Shown one piece after another: positions 32,169 through 40,640 of a DNA stretch of 64,000 bases. The position numbers and the translations under genes are program-made. Under the pieces are notes generated by a model that was not told where the DNA came from, did not search any database, and worked only from the letters and a program-made list of their open reading frames with translations. The stretch spans positions 265,690 to 329,689 of the forward strand of contig NZ_FMUJ01000007.1 in the NCBI RefSeq assembly GCF_900100965.1, in the 5' to 3' direction. Positions within the stretch are counted from its first letter, which is position 1. Each line of letters begins with the position of its first letter. Source of the DNA: Variovorax sp. EL159. GTDB taxonomy: Bacteria; Pseudomonadota; Gammaproteobacteria; Burkholderiales; Burkholderiaceae_C.

Positions 32169-33695
32169 ATGAAATACGTGATCGGCATCGACATCGGCAC
32201 GCAGAGCACCAAGTGCCTGCTGGTCGGCATCGACGGCAAGGTGCATTCGCAACACAGCGTGGCCTACCAGCCCGAAACGCCGAAGCCGTTGTGGGCGCAA
32301 CAAGATTGCGCGGTGTGGTTCGACGCGGTGTGCGAGAGCGTTCGCATCTGCGTCGCACAAAGCGGCGTCGCGCCTTCCGACATTGCAGCGATGTGCGTGA
32401 GCAGCCTCTACGGTGGCGCGGGCATCCCGGTGGATGCGGCCATGCAACCGCTGCACCCTTGCCTGATCTGGATGGACCGGCGCGCCACCGCCGAGGTCGC
32501 CTGGGTGAACGCAAACGTCGATGTGCCGCGCCTCGAAGCCATCACCGGCAACGGCGTCGACAGCTACCACGGCTTCACCAAGATCCTGTGGATTCGCGAC
32601 CAGTTGCCCGAGGTGTGGGCCAGGACCGCGTACTTCCTGCCGCCCAACAGCTACATCAACTGGCGCCTGACCGGCGAGCTTGCGGTCGATCACAGTTCGG
32701 CCGGCAACATCGGCGGCGTGTACGACGCGGCGCGGCGCCGCTGGTCGAGCGAAGCGCTCGACATGCTCGGCATTCCGGCACGCATGATGCCGCCGCGCCT
32801 TGTCGAGTCGAGTGACATCGTGGGTGGCCTCAGTGCGGAATGGGCCGTGAAGCTCGGCCTTGCCGAAGGCATGCCGCTGATGGCGGGCGGCGTCGATGCG
32901 GCCGTGGCCACTTTCTGCGCGGGCGTCACCGGCAGCGGCGACCACGTGGCGATGATCGGCACCAGCATGTGCTGGGGCTTCGTGAGCCCGACGGTCGACG
33001 CGCGGCACAAGCTCATCACCATGCCCCATGTGTACCGCGGCGCCGACCGCAGCTATGTGTTCGGCGGTGCGATCACGGCGGGTGCGGCCATCACCTGGTT
33101 CAAGGACACCTTCTGCCAGGCCGAGATCGCCGAGGCCGCGCGCACCGGAGAAGATGCGCACGCGCTGATCGAGCGCAAGGCCGTCGACGTGCCGCCCGGC
33201 GCGGAAGGGCTGGTCTTCCTGCCCTACCTGATGGGCGAGCGCAGCCCGATCTGGGACGCGCAGGCCAAGGGTGCCTTCATCGGCCTGTCGCTCGCGCACA
33301 GCCGCGCGCATCTGTATCGCGCGGTGCTCGAAGGCGTGAGCTTCGCGCTGCAGCACAACATCGAGGCCGGCCGCCAAAGCGGGCAGCCGCTGGACGACCG
33401 ACTCATCGTGGTCGGCGGCGCCGCGCATTCGGACCTGTGGATGCAGATCGTGGCGAACATCACCGGCTACCCGGTGTTCACCATCGAGGAAGAGGTCGAA
33501 GCGGCGCTGGGTGCGGCAATGCTTGCTGCGCTGGGCGCAGGGCTGGTCGATGCAGCAACGGCCGAGCGCGGCTGGGTCACGTTGGTGGAGCGAGCGCGGC
33601 CGGAGCCTTCGGCGCAGGCGGTGTATCGCGAGCGCTTCGAGATCTACAAGTCGCTTTACCCCGCGCTGCGGGATGCGATGCATCGGCTGAAATGA
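32169..33695 (+). CDS. FGGY-family carbohydrate kinase (xylulokinase-like)
   Basis: A 508-residue sugar kinase of the actin/hexokinase fold. It has the N-terminal phosphate loop GIDIGTQSTKCLLVG, a catalytic Asp in IWMDRRATAEV, GGVDAAVATFCAGV, and the C-terminal VVGGAAHSDLWMQIVANITG adenosine motif. Length is typical for xylulokinase, ribulokinase and erythritol/erythrulose kinases. It starts 21 nt after the dehydrogenase gene. It probably phosphorylates the ketose made by the dehydrogenase, and its product would enter the pentose phosphate pathway. A stretch of palindromic repeat follows its stop. Confidence 0.9.
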   Translation: MKYVIGIDIGTQSTKCLLVGIDGKVHSQHSVAYQPETPKPLWAQQDCAVWFDAVCESVRICVAQSGVAPSDIAAMCVSSLYGGAGIPVDAAMQPLHPCLIWMDRRATAEVAWVNANVDVPRLEAITGNGVDSYHGFTKILWIRDQLPEVWARTAYFLPPNSYINWRLTGELAVDHSSAGNIGGVYDAARRRWSSEALDMLGIPARMMPPRLVESSDIVGGLSAEWAVKLGLAEGMPLMAGGVDAAVATFCAGVTGSGDHVAMIGTSMCWGFVSPTVDARHKLITMPHVYRGADRSYVFGGAITAGAAITWFKDTFCQAEIAEAARTGEDAHALIERKAVDVPPGAEGLVFLPYLMGERSPIWDAQAKGAFIGLSLAHSRAHLYRAVLEGVSFALQHNIEAGRQSGQPLDDRLIVVGGAAHSDLWMQIVANITGYPVFTIEEEVEAALGAAMLAALGAGLVDAATAERGWVTLVERARPEPSAQAVYRERFEIYKSLYPALRDAMHRLK

Positions 33696-33723
33696 ACTCC
33701 GTCCATTCGATTCGGGGCGCTGC

Positions 33724-33979
33724 CGTTCAGGGCGCGCTCACGCCGACGGCGTGCTCTGCTCCGCGAATGTCCCCCGGGGCTGCGCCCCTCCTCCTTTATT
33801 TCGCTGCGCAGAACACACCATCGACGTGATCGATGGACGCGGCCGTTGATCGGCCCGCACAACCGCAGCGCTCATGTGCGAATGGCATCGGGTGCTCCCC
33901 GCAGCGAAATAAAGGAGGAGCGAAGCGGGGGACATTCGCGGAGGGGAGTACCCGATGTCATTCGCACGCGCCCTGAACA
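33724..33979. repeat. Composite palindromic repeat element, copy 2 (inverted relative to copy 1)
   Basis: This fills the 307-bp gap between the kinase and SDR genes. The outer ends GTTCAGGGCGCG (33725) and CGCGCCCTGAAC (33978) are inverted repeats. The two internal units (about 33734-33832 and 33876-33965) are in opposite orientation and carry the same core as copy 1. The right unit has 20-25 nt complementary arms (GGTGCTCCCC with GGGGAGTACC and neighbours). The order of units is that of copy 1 read in reverse complement. It ends 24 nt before the SDR start. Confidence 0.85.
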
Positions 33980-34002
33980 CAACACCCAGCAGACCCACTG
34001 AC

Positions 34003-34740
34003 ATGACCACCTCCTTCGACTTCCCCGGCAAGCGCGCACTCGTCACCGGTGCGAGCAGCGGCATCGGCCGCGCGGTAGCGGTGCGGCTCGCGCAATCGGG
34101 CGCGCAGGTCACCGCCATAGGACGCAACGCAGCCGCACTGAATGCGCTGCAGGCCGAAGCAGGCTGCATACCGCTGGTGCTCGACGTCGCCGACGCCCCC
34201 GCACTGGAACGCGCCCTCGCCGCATTGCCAGCCTTCGACCTCGTGGTGAACTGCGCCGGCATCGCCCTGCTCGAATCGGCCCTCGACCTGAAGGCCGAGA
34301 ACTTCGACGCCGTGATGGCCGTCAACGCGCGCGCCGCCGCTCTGGTGGCCTCGCGCTGCGGCAAGGCCATGATCGCGGCCGGTGTGCGCGGCAGCATCGT
34401 CAACGTGTCGAGCCAGGCCGCGCTGGTCGCGCTCGACGCGCATCTTTGCTACTGCGCGTCGAAGGCCGCGATGGATGCGATCACGCGCTCGCTGTGCCTC
34501 GAATTCGGGCCGCACGGCATTCGCGTCAACAGTGTGAACCCGACCGTCACCCTCACGCCCATGGCCGAACAGGCCTGGGCCGATCCGGTCAAGAGCGCGG
34601 CGGCGATCCGTGGTATTCCGCTGGGCCGCTTCGCACAGGTGGAAGAAGTGGTCGCGCCCGTCCTGTTCCTGCTGAGCGACGGTGCGTCGATGGTGAGCGG
34701 CGTGGCGCTGCCGGTAGACGGCGGCTACACCATCGTCTGA
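34003..34740 (+). CDS. SDR family oxidoreductase, L-xylulose/dicarbonyl reductase-like
   Basis: A 245-residue SDR. It starts FDFPGKRALVTGASSGIGRAV, has VNCAGIALLES, the catalytic Y-C-A-S-K and the NSVNPTVTLTPM loop. FDFxGK at the start, NPTxxLTxM in the substrate loop and the 244-245 residue length match the dicarbonyl/L-xylulose reductase group rather than FabG. That group interconverts L-xylulose and xylitol with NADPH. With the polyol dehydrogenase and kinase upstream, a pathway through xylitol or L-arabinitol is plausible. The element in front may separate its promoter from the upstream operon. Confidence 0.86.
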   Translation: MTTSFDFPGKRALVTGASSGIGRAVAVRLAQSGAQVTAIGRNAAALNALQAEAGCIPLVLDVADAPALERALAALPAFDLVVNCAGIALLESALDLKAENFDAVMAVNARAAALVASRCGKAMIAAGVRGSIVNVSSQAALVALDAHLCYCASKAAMDAITRSLCLEFGPHGIRVNSVNPTVTLTPMAEQAWADPVKSAAAIRGIPLGRFAQVEEVVAPVLFLLSDGASMVSGVALPVDGGYTIV

Positions 34741-34776
34741 AAGAAAAAGAAGGAAGAGAGAAGAAAGAAAAGCCGC

Positions 34777-35091
34777 TCAGGCGAAACGGCTGCCGCCCTG
34801 CGGCGCGTCGAGCAGCGCATCGAGGTTGCGCGTGATCTTCTGCTCGATCTGTTCGCTGAAGCTGCTGAACAGAAAGCCCAGCGTGGCATCGAGCGTGAAG
34901 GTGCTGGCCGTGACCTCGACCGTGCCGTCGATACCGGCGCGGGTGAACTGCGCGGTGTCGCGGTCCTTGCCTTCGGTGTAGGCGCACTCGAGGCCGAACT
35001 CCTGCTCGGCCTGTTGCACCCATTGGCGCGCGACTTCGCGTGCGCCGGCAATGCCCAGCGTGTGGTTGCGTTCGATATGGATGTCAGGCAC
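34777..35091 (-). CDS. Polyhydroxyalkanoic acid system family protein
   Basis: A 104-residue small cytoplasmic protein matching the TIGR02610-type 'PHA granule region' family. It has PDIHIERNHTLGIAGAREVARQW, then a beta-rich section with VEVTASTFTLDATLGFLFSSF and a C-terminal helix IEQKITRNLDALL. The start is a GTG at 35091, preceded by GGAG at 6 nt, so the first residues read M-P-D-I-H. It overlaps the end of the aminopeptidase gene by 8 nt and is translationally coupled to it. The biochemical role is unknown; homologues lie near PHA genes. Confidence 0.88.
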   Translation of the reverse strand: MPDIHIERNHTLGIAGAREVARQWVQQAEQEFGLECAYTEGKDRDTAQFTRAGIDGTVEVTASTFTLDATLGFLFSSFSEQIEQKITRNLDALLDAPQGGSRFA

Positions 35092-36214
35092 CGTGATCTC
35101 CGTTTTTGTCGTTGTGGTCGCTGTGGGTTTGCAGGATACCGGTGGCCGCCTGCAGCGCGCTGCGGCGTTCTTCCTCGGTCGGCAATCTGGAAATGCGCCG
35201 GACCTCAGTGTAGAAGCGCGGCCAGTCATGGCCTTCGCGCTCGAAAAGTTTCTCGAAGCTGGGCACCAGGTCGTCGTAGGCGCCCTGCGCACCGAAGGCC
35301 GCGTTGTTGGCGCGCGCCACCCAGCCGTCGTAAGCGCCCTGGCGCGGACCGGGCCAGCCTTCGCGCAGCTTGGCGTAGCGCGCGCGAAAGTCCGCCATGG
35401 CGGCCTGCTTCATGACTTCCACCGCGGCCCAGTCCTTGGCCTTGGCTTGCGGCGATTCATAAACCTGCGTCAGCGCGCGGCGGGTGTTGAGCGCAAGCGC
35501 CCGGAAGTCCTGGCGTTGCGCGTCGAACTGGCTGTATTCGCGGCGGGCCGCCTCGCCGGCTTCGCGCTGCAGCCACATCGCGCCGCCGATGCGCTCGACC
35601 GCCGTGGCGTACGACTCGTTGAACACCGTGTCGCCCGCCACGTAGAGCACCTGATGCGCCAACTCGTGGAACACGATGCGCGCGAGCTCGCCCTCGGGGT
35701 AGCCGATGAAGGTGGACAGCAGCGGATCGCCGCCGGCCCAGTTCATCCAGCCCAGCGTGGAGTACGCGGGCACGGGGTACACCGCCACTTCCATGTCGAG
35801 CTTTTTCTGCGCCTCGGCTTCGGCCTTGGCCGCGGCCTCGTCGTAGTAGCCGCGATAGCCCACGCAACCTGCAACCGGGAAGCACCAGCTCTTGAGCGTG
35901 AGCGAATACGGCGGCGCGGCCACCACGTTCCACACGGCGGCGGCGCGGTGCAGGTCGGCGTACGACTTGTAGCTGGGGTTGTCGGGCAAGCCCAGCTCGG
36001 TCACCGCAAAACTGCGGATGCGCTGCGTGAGTTCGAGCTTGGCCTTGAGCTGCGCCGACACGGCCGGGTCGGCCAACCACTCGGGCACGGGCTTGGCGGC
36101 CCGCATGATGCCGATGTGGCCGCTGGCCGATTGCCAGTAGTAGCCGAGGTCGGCGCAGCCGGAGAGCGACAGCAGCGCCGCACCGGCCAGCGTCAAGGCG
36201 AACAGGGGCCTCAT
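35084..36214 (-). CDS. Predicted aminopeptidase lipoprotein (pfam10023 type)
   Basis: A 376-residue protein. A lipoprotein signal (about 1-19, lipobox LSGC, C20) is followed by a gluzincin-like zinc site, H183-E-L-A-H187 with a downstream glutamate in FNESYATAVE (E200). Motifs SWCFPVAGCVGYRGYYDE and YPVPAYSTLGWMNWAGGDP are characteristic of the uncharacterised 'putative aminopeptidase' family. Residue 21 is Ala and residue 22 Asp; inner-membrane retention normally needs Asp at 21, so outer-membrane location is likelier. The start overlaps the oxidoreductase stop (ATGA), an unusual pairing, and its own 3' end overlaps the PHA-system gene. Confidence 0.88.
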   Translation of the reverse strand: MRPLFALTLAGAALLSLSGCADLGYYWQSASGHIGIMRAAKPVPEWLADPAVSAQLKAKLELTQRIRSFAVTELGLPDNPSYKSYADLHRAAAVWNVVAAPPYSLTLKSWCFPVAGCVGYRGYYDEAAAKAEAEAQKKLDMEVAVYPVPAYSTLGWMNWAGGDPLLSTFIGYPEGELARIVFHELAHQVLYVAGDTVFNESYATAVERIGGAMWLQREAGEAARREYSQFDAQRQDFRALALNTRRALTQVYESPQAKAKDWAAVEVMKQAAMADFRARYAKLREGWPGPRQGAYDGWVARANNAAFGAQGAYDDLVPSFEKLFEREGHDWPRFYTEVRRISRLPTEEERRSALQAATGILQTHSDHNDKNGDHGA

Positions 36215-38271
36215 GCTTTTTCGACTTGCACCAGACAGTCGTAGAAGGTGGGTCCGCGGCCGATGTCGGTCAGGCGCTGGCTGGTGAGTTCGTTGACGTT
36301 GGTGCCGTCCACGCCGAGCTTGCGCCACCAGATGCCCATGCCATGCACCACGCCCTGCCGCGCACGGCGCGAGACCTCGGCGCGGCAACGGTGCTCGCCG
36401 CGCTTGTTGAACACGCGCACCATGGCGCCGTCCTCGATGCCGCGCGCGGCGGCGTCGGCCTCGTGGATTTCGAGCAGCGGCTCGACCTCGATGGCGCGCA
36501 GGCTCGTCACGTTGACGAAAGTCGAGTTGAGGAAGTTGCGCGCGGGCGGCGAGATCATCGCGAGCGGGAACTCGGTCGAGCTGCCGGCCGGCTCCCAGTT
36601 GGGCACGTGGTCGGGCAGGCCGTCCATGCCCATGGCCTGCAGGCGCCCGCTGAAGAATTCGCAGCGGCCCGAAGGCGTGGGGAACTTGCCTTCGGCAAAG
36701 GGCGCTTCGGGCAGCTTGACGCTGGTGAAGCCCTGCGCGAGCAACTGCGAAAAGTCGATGCTGTCTTCGGCAAAGGCGGTGCGGCACAGCGACTCGTCGC
36801 TTTCCGAGAAGCAGGGCTCGTCGAAACCCATGCGGCGCGCCAGCTCGCGGAACACCCAGGCGTTGCTGCGGGCCTCGCCGCGCGGCGCCACGGCCGGGCG
36901 GTTGAGCAACACGTCGGTATGGCCGTAGCTGCAGTGAATGTCCCAGTGCTCCAGCTGCGTGGTAGCGGGCAGCAGGTAGTCGGCGTAGTCGGCGGTGTCG
37001 GTGCGGAACTGCTCCAGCACCACGGTGAAGAGGTCTTCGCGCGCGAAGCCCGCTGCCACCTTGGCCGACTCGGGCGCCACGGCCACGGGGTTGCTGTTGT
37101 AGACCACGATGGCCTTCACCGGCTTGGCGGTGTCGAGCAGCGCGTCGCCGATGGTGCTCATGTTGATGGTGCGCGGCCGGCGGCCGGCCATCAGGTCGGG
37201 CCGCTGCAGCGCGGCACGATCGACCGGGTAGTGGCCCGAACTGCTCAGCAGCAGGCCGCCCGCGCGGTCGCGCCAGGCACCGACCAGCGCGGGCAGGCAG
37301 GCGATGGCGCGGGCTGCGTTGCCGCCGCCGCGCACGCGCTGCATGCCGTAGTTCAGGCGAATGGCCGCGGGCTTGGTGGTGCCGTAGGCCTTTGCCAGCG
37401 CCACGATCTGCTCTTCGGGTACGCCGCAGACTTGCGCCGCGCGCGAAGGCGGCCATTGAAGGGCGCGCTCGCGCAGTTGCTCCCAGCCCAGCGTGTGGCT
37501 GGCGATGTAGTCGTGGTCGAGCCAGTCGTGCACGATCAGCTCGTGCATCAGCGCCAGCGCGAGCGCGGCGTCGGTGCCGGGCAGCAGCGCGATGTGCTCG
37601 TCGCACTTGTCGGCGGTTTCGGTCTTGCGTGGGTCGATGCACACCAGCCGCGCGCCAGCGCGCTTGGCGGCCTGTGCATGGCGCCAGAAATGCAGGTTGC
37701 TGGCGATGGAGTTGCTGCCCCAGATGAGGATGAGCTTCGCCTCGGCGAAGAACTCGATCCGCATGCCGACCTTGGCACCCAGCGTGTAGACCATGGCCTC
37801 GCCACCGGCCATCGAGCAGATCGTGCGGTCCAGCAGCGTGGCGCCCAGCTTGTGGAAGAAGCGCCGGTCCATCGATTCGCCCTGCACCAGGCCCATGGTG
37901 CCCGCATAGCTGTAGGGGACAATTGCTTCAGGATCGCCCTGCAATGACCGAAGATGCGCGGCGATGTCGTCCAGAGCGGCATCCCACGACACCGGCTCGA
38001 ACTGGCCACTGCCCTTGGGGCCGACGCGCTTGAGGGGCTGCACCAGCCGCTCGGCATGGTCGTTGCGTTCGATGTAGCGCGACACCTTGGTGCACAGCAC
38101 GCCGCCCGTGTGCGAGTGGGCGGCATTGCCCTGCAACTTCACGGCGACGCCGTCCTTGACGGTGGTCACCAGCGCGCAGGTGTCCGGGCAGTCATGAGGG
38201 CAGGCCCCCAGCACGGTGGAGGTGACGGGCTGGGGTGCTTCTTCGAGCAAGGTATCCGGTGCGTGGGCCAT
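36211..38271 (-). CDS. Molybdopterin-dependent oxidoreductase (MopB family)
   Basis: A 686-residue molybdenum enzyme of the DMSO reductase/formate dehydrogenase superfamily. The N-terminal [4Fe-4S] site has C24, C28, C32 and C60 (CPHDCPDTC then GGVLC). KVGMRIEFF and WGSNSIASNLHFWRHA mark the cofactor domain. The usual Mo-ligand region reads RTICSMAGGEA (C152, S153), where I cannot decide which residue ligates Mo. No Tat signal is present, so it is cytoplasmic. There are no electron-transfer or membrane partner genes; downstream are an aminopeptidase and a PHA-system gene, coupled by overlaps. The substrate is unknown. Confidence 0.9.
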   Translation of the reverse strand: MAHAPDTLLEEAPQPVTSTVLGACPHDCPDTCALVTTVKDGVAVKLQGNAAHSHTGGVLCTKVSRYIERNDHAERLVQPLKRVGPKGSGQFEPVSWDAALDDIAAHLRSLQGDPEAIVPYSYAGTMGLVQGESMDRRFFHKLGATLLDRTICSMAGGEAMVYTLGAKVGMRIEFFAEAKLILIWGSNSIASNLHFWRHAQAAKRAGARLVCIDPRKTETADKCDEHIALLPGTDAALALALMHELIVHDWLDHDYIASHTLGWEQLRERALQWPPSRAAQVCGVPEEQIVALAKAYGTTKPAAIRLNYGMQRVRGGGNAARAIACLPALVGAWRDRAGGLLLSSSGHYPVDRAALQRPDLMAGRRPRTINMSTIGDALLDTAKPVKAIVVYNSNPVAVAPESAKVAAGFAREDLFTVVLEQFRTDTADYADYLLPATTQLEHWDIHCSYGHTDVLLNRPAVAPRGEARSNAWVFRELARRMGFDEPCFSESDESLCRTAFAEDSIDFSQLLAQGFTSVKLPEAPFAEGKFPTPSGRCEFFSGRLQAMGMDGLPDHVPNWEPAGSSTEFPLAMISPPARNFLNSTFVNVTSLRAIEVEPLLEIHEADAAARGIEDGAMVRVFNKRGEHRCRAEVSRRARQGVVHGMGIWWRKLGVDGTNVNELTSQRLTDIGRGPTFYDCLVQVEKA

Positions 38272-38322
38272 CGGCCGAGTCTAATTTGTGCGCAAGCCAG
38301 AGCGCGGAGGGAGGTTTTCACG

Positions 38323-39450
38323 ATGTTGAATCGCAGGCGTTTTTCCTTGACCGTCGGGGCAGCCGCCACGCTGGGCGGCTTCGGCATGGCACAGGCGCAG
38401 AGCGAGGCACCGCTGGTGCTGGGCCAGTCGGCGCCGTTCACCGGGCCGGCGGCGCAACTGGGCATCCAGTTCCACCAGGGCGCCAAGCTGTTCCTCGACC
38501 AGTACAACGCGCAGCCGGGCCAGCGCGATGTGGTCATCAAGAACCTGGACGACGGCTACGAGCCCGACCGCTGCGCCGCCAACACCCGCAAGCTGATCGA
38601 GGAAGACGTGTTCGCCCTGTTCGGCTACATCGGCACGCCGACCAGCCTGGCCGCGCTGCCCTTGGCGGTGAAGGACAAGGTGCCGTTCATCGCACCGTTC
38701 ACCGGCGCGATGTCGCTGCGCGAGCCTTTTCACAAGAACGTGTTTCACCTGCGCGCGTCGTACAACGACGAAACGGCGCTGATGGTGAAGCACCTCACGC
38801 ACCTGGGCCTGAAGAAGATCGCGGTCTTCTATCAGAACGACGCCTATGGCAAGGCCGGGCTCGACGGCGTGACGCTGGCGTTGTCGCAGCAGGAGCTGAA
38901 GCCGGTGGCGCTGGCCACGGTGGAGCGCAACTCGTCCGACGTGGCGCAGGCGGTGAAGACGCTGGTGGCGGCGCGGCCCGACGCAGTGGTCCAGGTTGGC
39001 GCCTACAAGGCGTGCGCGGCCTTCATCCGCGAGGCGCGCAAGGCGGGCTACGGCGGCAGCTTCATCAACCTGTCTTTTGTCGGCACGCAGGCGCTGGCCG
39101 ATGAACTGGGCAAGGAGGCAGCGGGCGTGATGGTGACGCAGGTGGTGCCCTCGCCCTACAACCCGGCCAACGCGATCACGCGCGAATTCGCCGAGGCGGT
39201 GCGCAAGGCGGGCGGCGGTGCCAGCGCGAACTTCTCGAGCATGGAAGGCTATCTGGCCGCGAAGGTGCTGACGGAGGGGCTGCGCAAGGCACCGGGCAAG
39301 GCCACGCGAGATGGGCTGGTCGCGGGGCTGGAGAGCATCGACCGCCAGCAGTTCGGCGGCTTCGAGGTGTCGTTCTCGCCGAAGAACCATGTGGGCTCGA
39401 AGTTTGTCGAGCTGTCGATGCTGACGGGGGATGGGCGGGTCAGGACTTAG
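38323..39450 (+). CDS. ABC transporter substrate-binding protein, LivK type (orphan)
   Basis: A 375-residue periplasmic binding protein. The signal peptide contains RRRFSLTVGAAATLGG, a twin-arginine-like motif, and ends about residue 26 (AQAQS). The mature protein opens LVLGQSAPFTGPAAQLG. FGYIGTPTSLAALPLA and KKIAVFYQNDAYGKAGLDG follow, the Peripla_BP_6 pattern. GGAGGGAGG precedes the ATG. It is divergent from the molybdoenzyme operon and has no permease or ATPase genes beside it. It may serve a transporter encoded elsewhere or act as a receptor. Confidence 0.9.
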   Translation: MLNRRRFSLTVGAAATLGGFGMAQAQSEAPLVLGQSAPFTGPAAQLGIQFHQGAKLFLDQYNAQPGQRDVVIKNLDDGYEPDRCAANTRKLIEEDVFALFGYIGTPTSLAALPLAVKDKVPFIAPFTGAMSLREPFHKNVFHLRASYNDETALMVKHLTHLGLKKIAVFYQNDAYGKAGLDGVTLALSQQELKPVALATVERNSSDVAQAVKTLVAARPDAVVQVGAYKACAAFIREARKAGYGGSFINLSFVGTQALADELGKEAAGVMVTQVVPSPYNPANAITREFAEAVRKAGGGASANFSSMEGYLAAKVLTEGLRKAPGKATRDGLVAGLESIDRQQFGGFEVSFSPKNHVGSKFVELSMLTGDGRVRT

Positions 39451-39460
39451 CGGTCAGCGT

Positions 39461-39475
39461 TGTTCGGGGCGTGTG
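39461..39475 (+). repeat. Solo end of the palindromic element
   Basis: TGTTCGGGGCGTGTG just after the binding-protein stop equals the left terminal sequence of the composite element at 145. No second arm or core unit is present before the next gene. It could be a decayed remnant or chance similarity in GC-rich DNA. Confidence 0.35.
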
Positions 39476-39514
39476 CGCTGCGCTCGTACTGACGCAGGCC
39501 GGTCGGTCAGTTGT

Positions 39515-40609
39515 TCAACCAGCGAGCCCATCCACGGCCTGGAACATCGCCTGCCGCGCCTGGCTGACGATCTGCCCACGCCACGCGTCGGTGTCGGTGT
39601 AGAAGGCCTCGACCATCCGCGCACGAATGCCATCGGCCAGATCGGCCGGCGCTTCCGGGTGCTTGTGCAGCCAGTGGTCGGCGCGCAGCGCGCCCGTGAC
39701 TTCGAGCATCGGCAACGTGCCGTATTCGAGCGCGATGCCGGTGTACTCGGCCTGCGGGCACTCTTCGTACATGGCGTCCCACATCAGCCCGCGCAGCAGC
39801 GCCGAGGTCGATGAGCCGTCGTAGATCGACGTGACCGGCGCCGCGGGCGTGCCCCACCAGGCGTTGGCACGCGCATAGGCCACGTTGTCGTCGCGGCAGG
39901 CAAAGATGCGTTCGCCCAGGCCGTTGGGGCCGAGCCCCGTGTGCAGGTCGATCCAGGCCACGCGGCGTGCGCGGCCCGCATGGCGACGCAGCACTTCGCG
40001 GATGGTCTTGTTGCTCCAGGTCGGCGCCTTGCCGCCGAAGAACAGGCCATCGTCGAACTGGTACTGGCCGCTGGTCACGGCCGCCTGGAAGGCGGTGGCG
40101 CCGTGCTTGTCGATCCACTTCGCAATCGCGGCCTGGTTGTCGGGCGTGGGCGGCCAGGTGTCGGGCAACAAGAGCGGGTGCAGCTTGGCGTAGGGCTCGT
40201 TCACCGGCACCGGCTTGGAGAAGTCGAGGAAATTGCGATTCAGGTCGACGTTCTCGTGCGTGACGCGCCGGCCGTACGAAAAACCATGCGGATTCAGCGC
40301 ATGCACATACAGCACCGCCACGCCCTGCGCCTTGGCCTTCTCGCGCCATTCGGCATCGTGCAGCGCGAACACCTGCACGCCGCTGCCGCAATGGCCTTCG
40401 ACGCCATGGCAGGCGCTGGTGACGATCAGCAGGTGCTCGGCATCTGCATTGCCGTCGAGCGCCACGTCCATCGACAGCTCTTCGCCGTCGCGGCCCTTCA
40501 GTGGGTGCGCATGCGGTTCGACCGTGAGGCCGGCGCTCACGCAGCCCTGCAGGAATTTCTGGCGTGCCTGCGCGTAGCGCGGCGAAAAGGCTTCGGCTAT
40601 TCCGATCAT
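39515..40609 (-). CDS. M14-like metallopeptidase, DUF2817 family
   Basis: A 364-residue cytoplasmic protein of the DUF2817 group of M14 carboxypeptidase-like enzymes. Candidate zinc ligands are H68 and E71 (CHGVEGHCGSG) and H223 (AWIDLHTGLGPNG). HALNPHGFSYGRR and VDLNRNF are the substrate carboxylate-binding segments, and E295 (GIALEYGTLP) is the likely general base. The family hydrolyses small amide or peptide substrates. It follows the M20 amidohydrolase gene by 31 nt, so both probably degrade acylated amino acids or small peptides imported or released by the same operon. Confidence 0.9.
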   Translation of the reverse strand: MIGIAEAFSPRYAQARQKFLQGCVSAGLTVEPHAHPLKGRDGEELSMDVALDGNADAEHLLIVTSACHGVEGHCGSGVQVFALHDAEWREKAKAQGVAVLYVHALNPHGFSYGRRVTHENVDLNRNFLDFSKPVPVNEPYAKLHPLLLPDTWPPTPDNQAAIAKWIDKHGATAFQAAVTSGQYQFDDGLFFGGKAPTWSNKTIREVLRRHAGRARRVAWIDLHTGLGPNGLGERIFACRDDNVAYARANAWWGTPAAPVTSIYDGSSTSALLRGLMWDAMYEECPQAEYTGIALEYGTLPMLEVTGALRADHWLHKHPEAPADLADGIRARMVEAFYTDTDAWRGQIVSQARQAMFQAVDGLAG

Positions 40610-40640
40610 GTGACGCTCGACCTCCGGTTGAATCAGGCGA

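Noticed and set aside
31047..33683. Open frame of 878 codons on the minus strand under the dehydrogenase and kinase genes.
   Set aside because: Composition is Arg/His-rich and without motifs, while the plus strand encodes full zinc dehydrogenase and FGGY kinase motifs.
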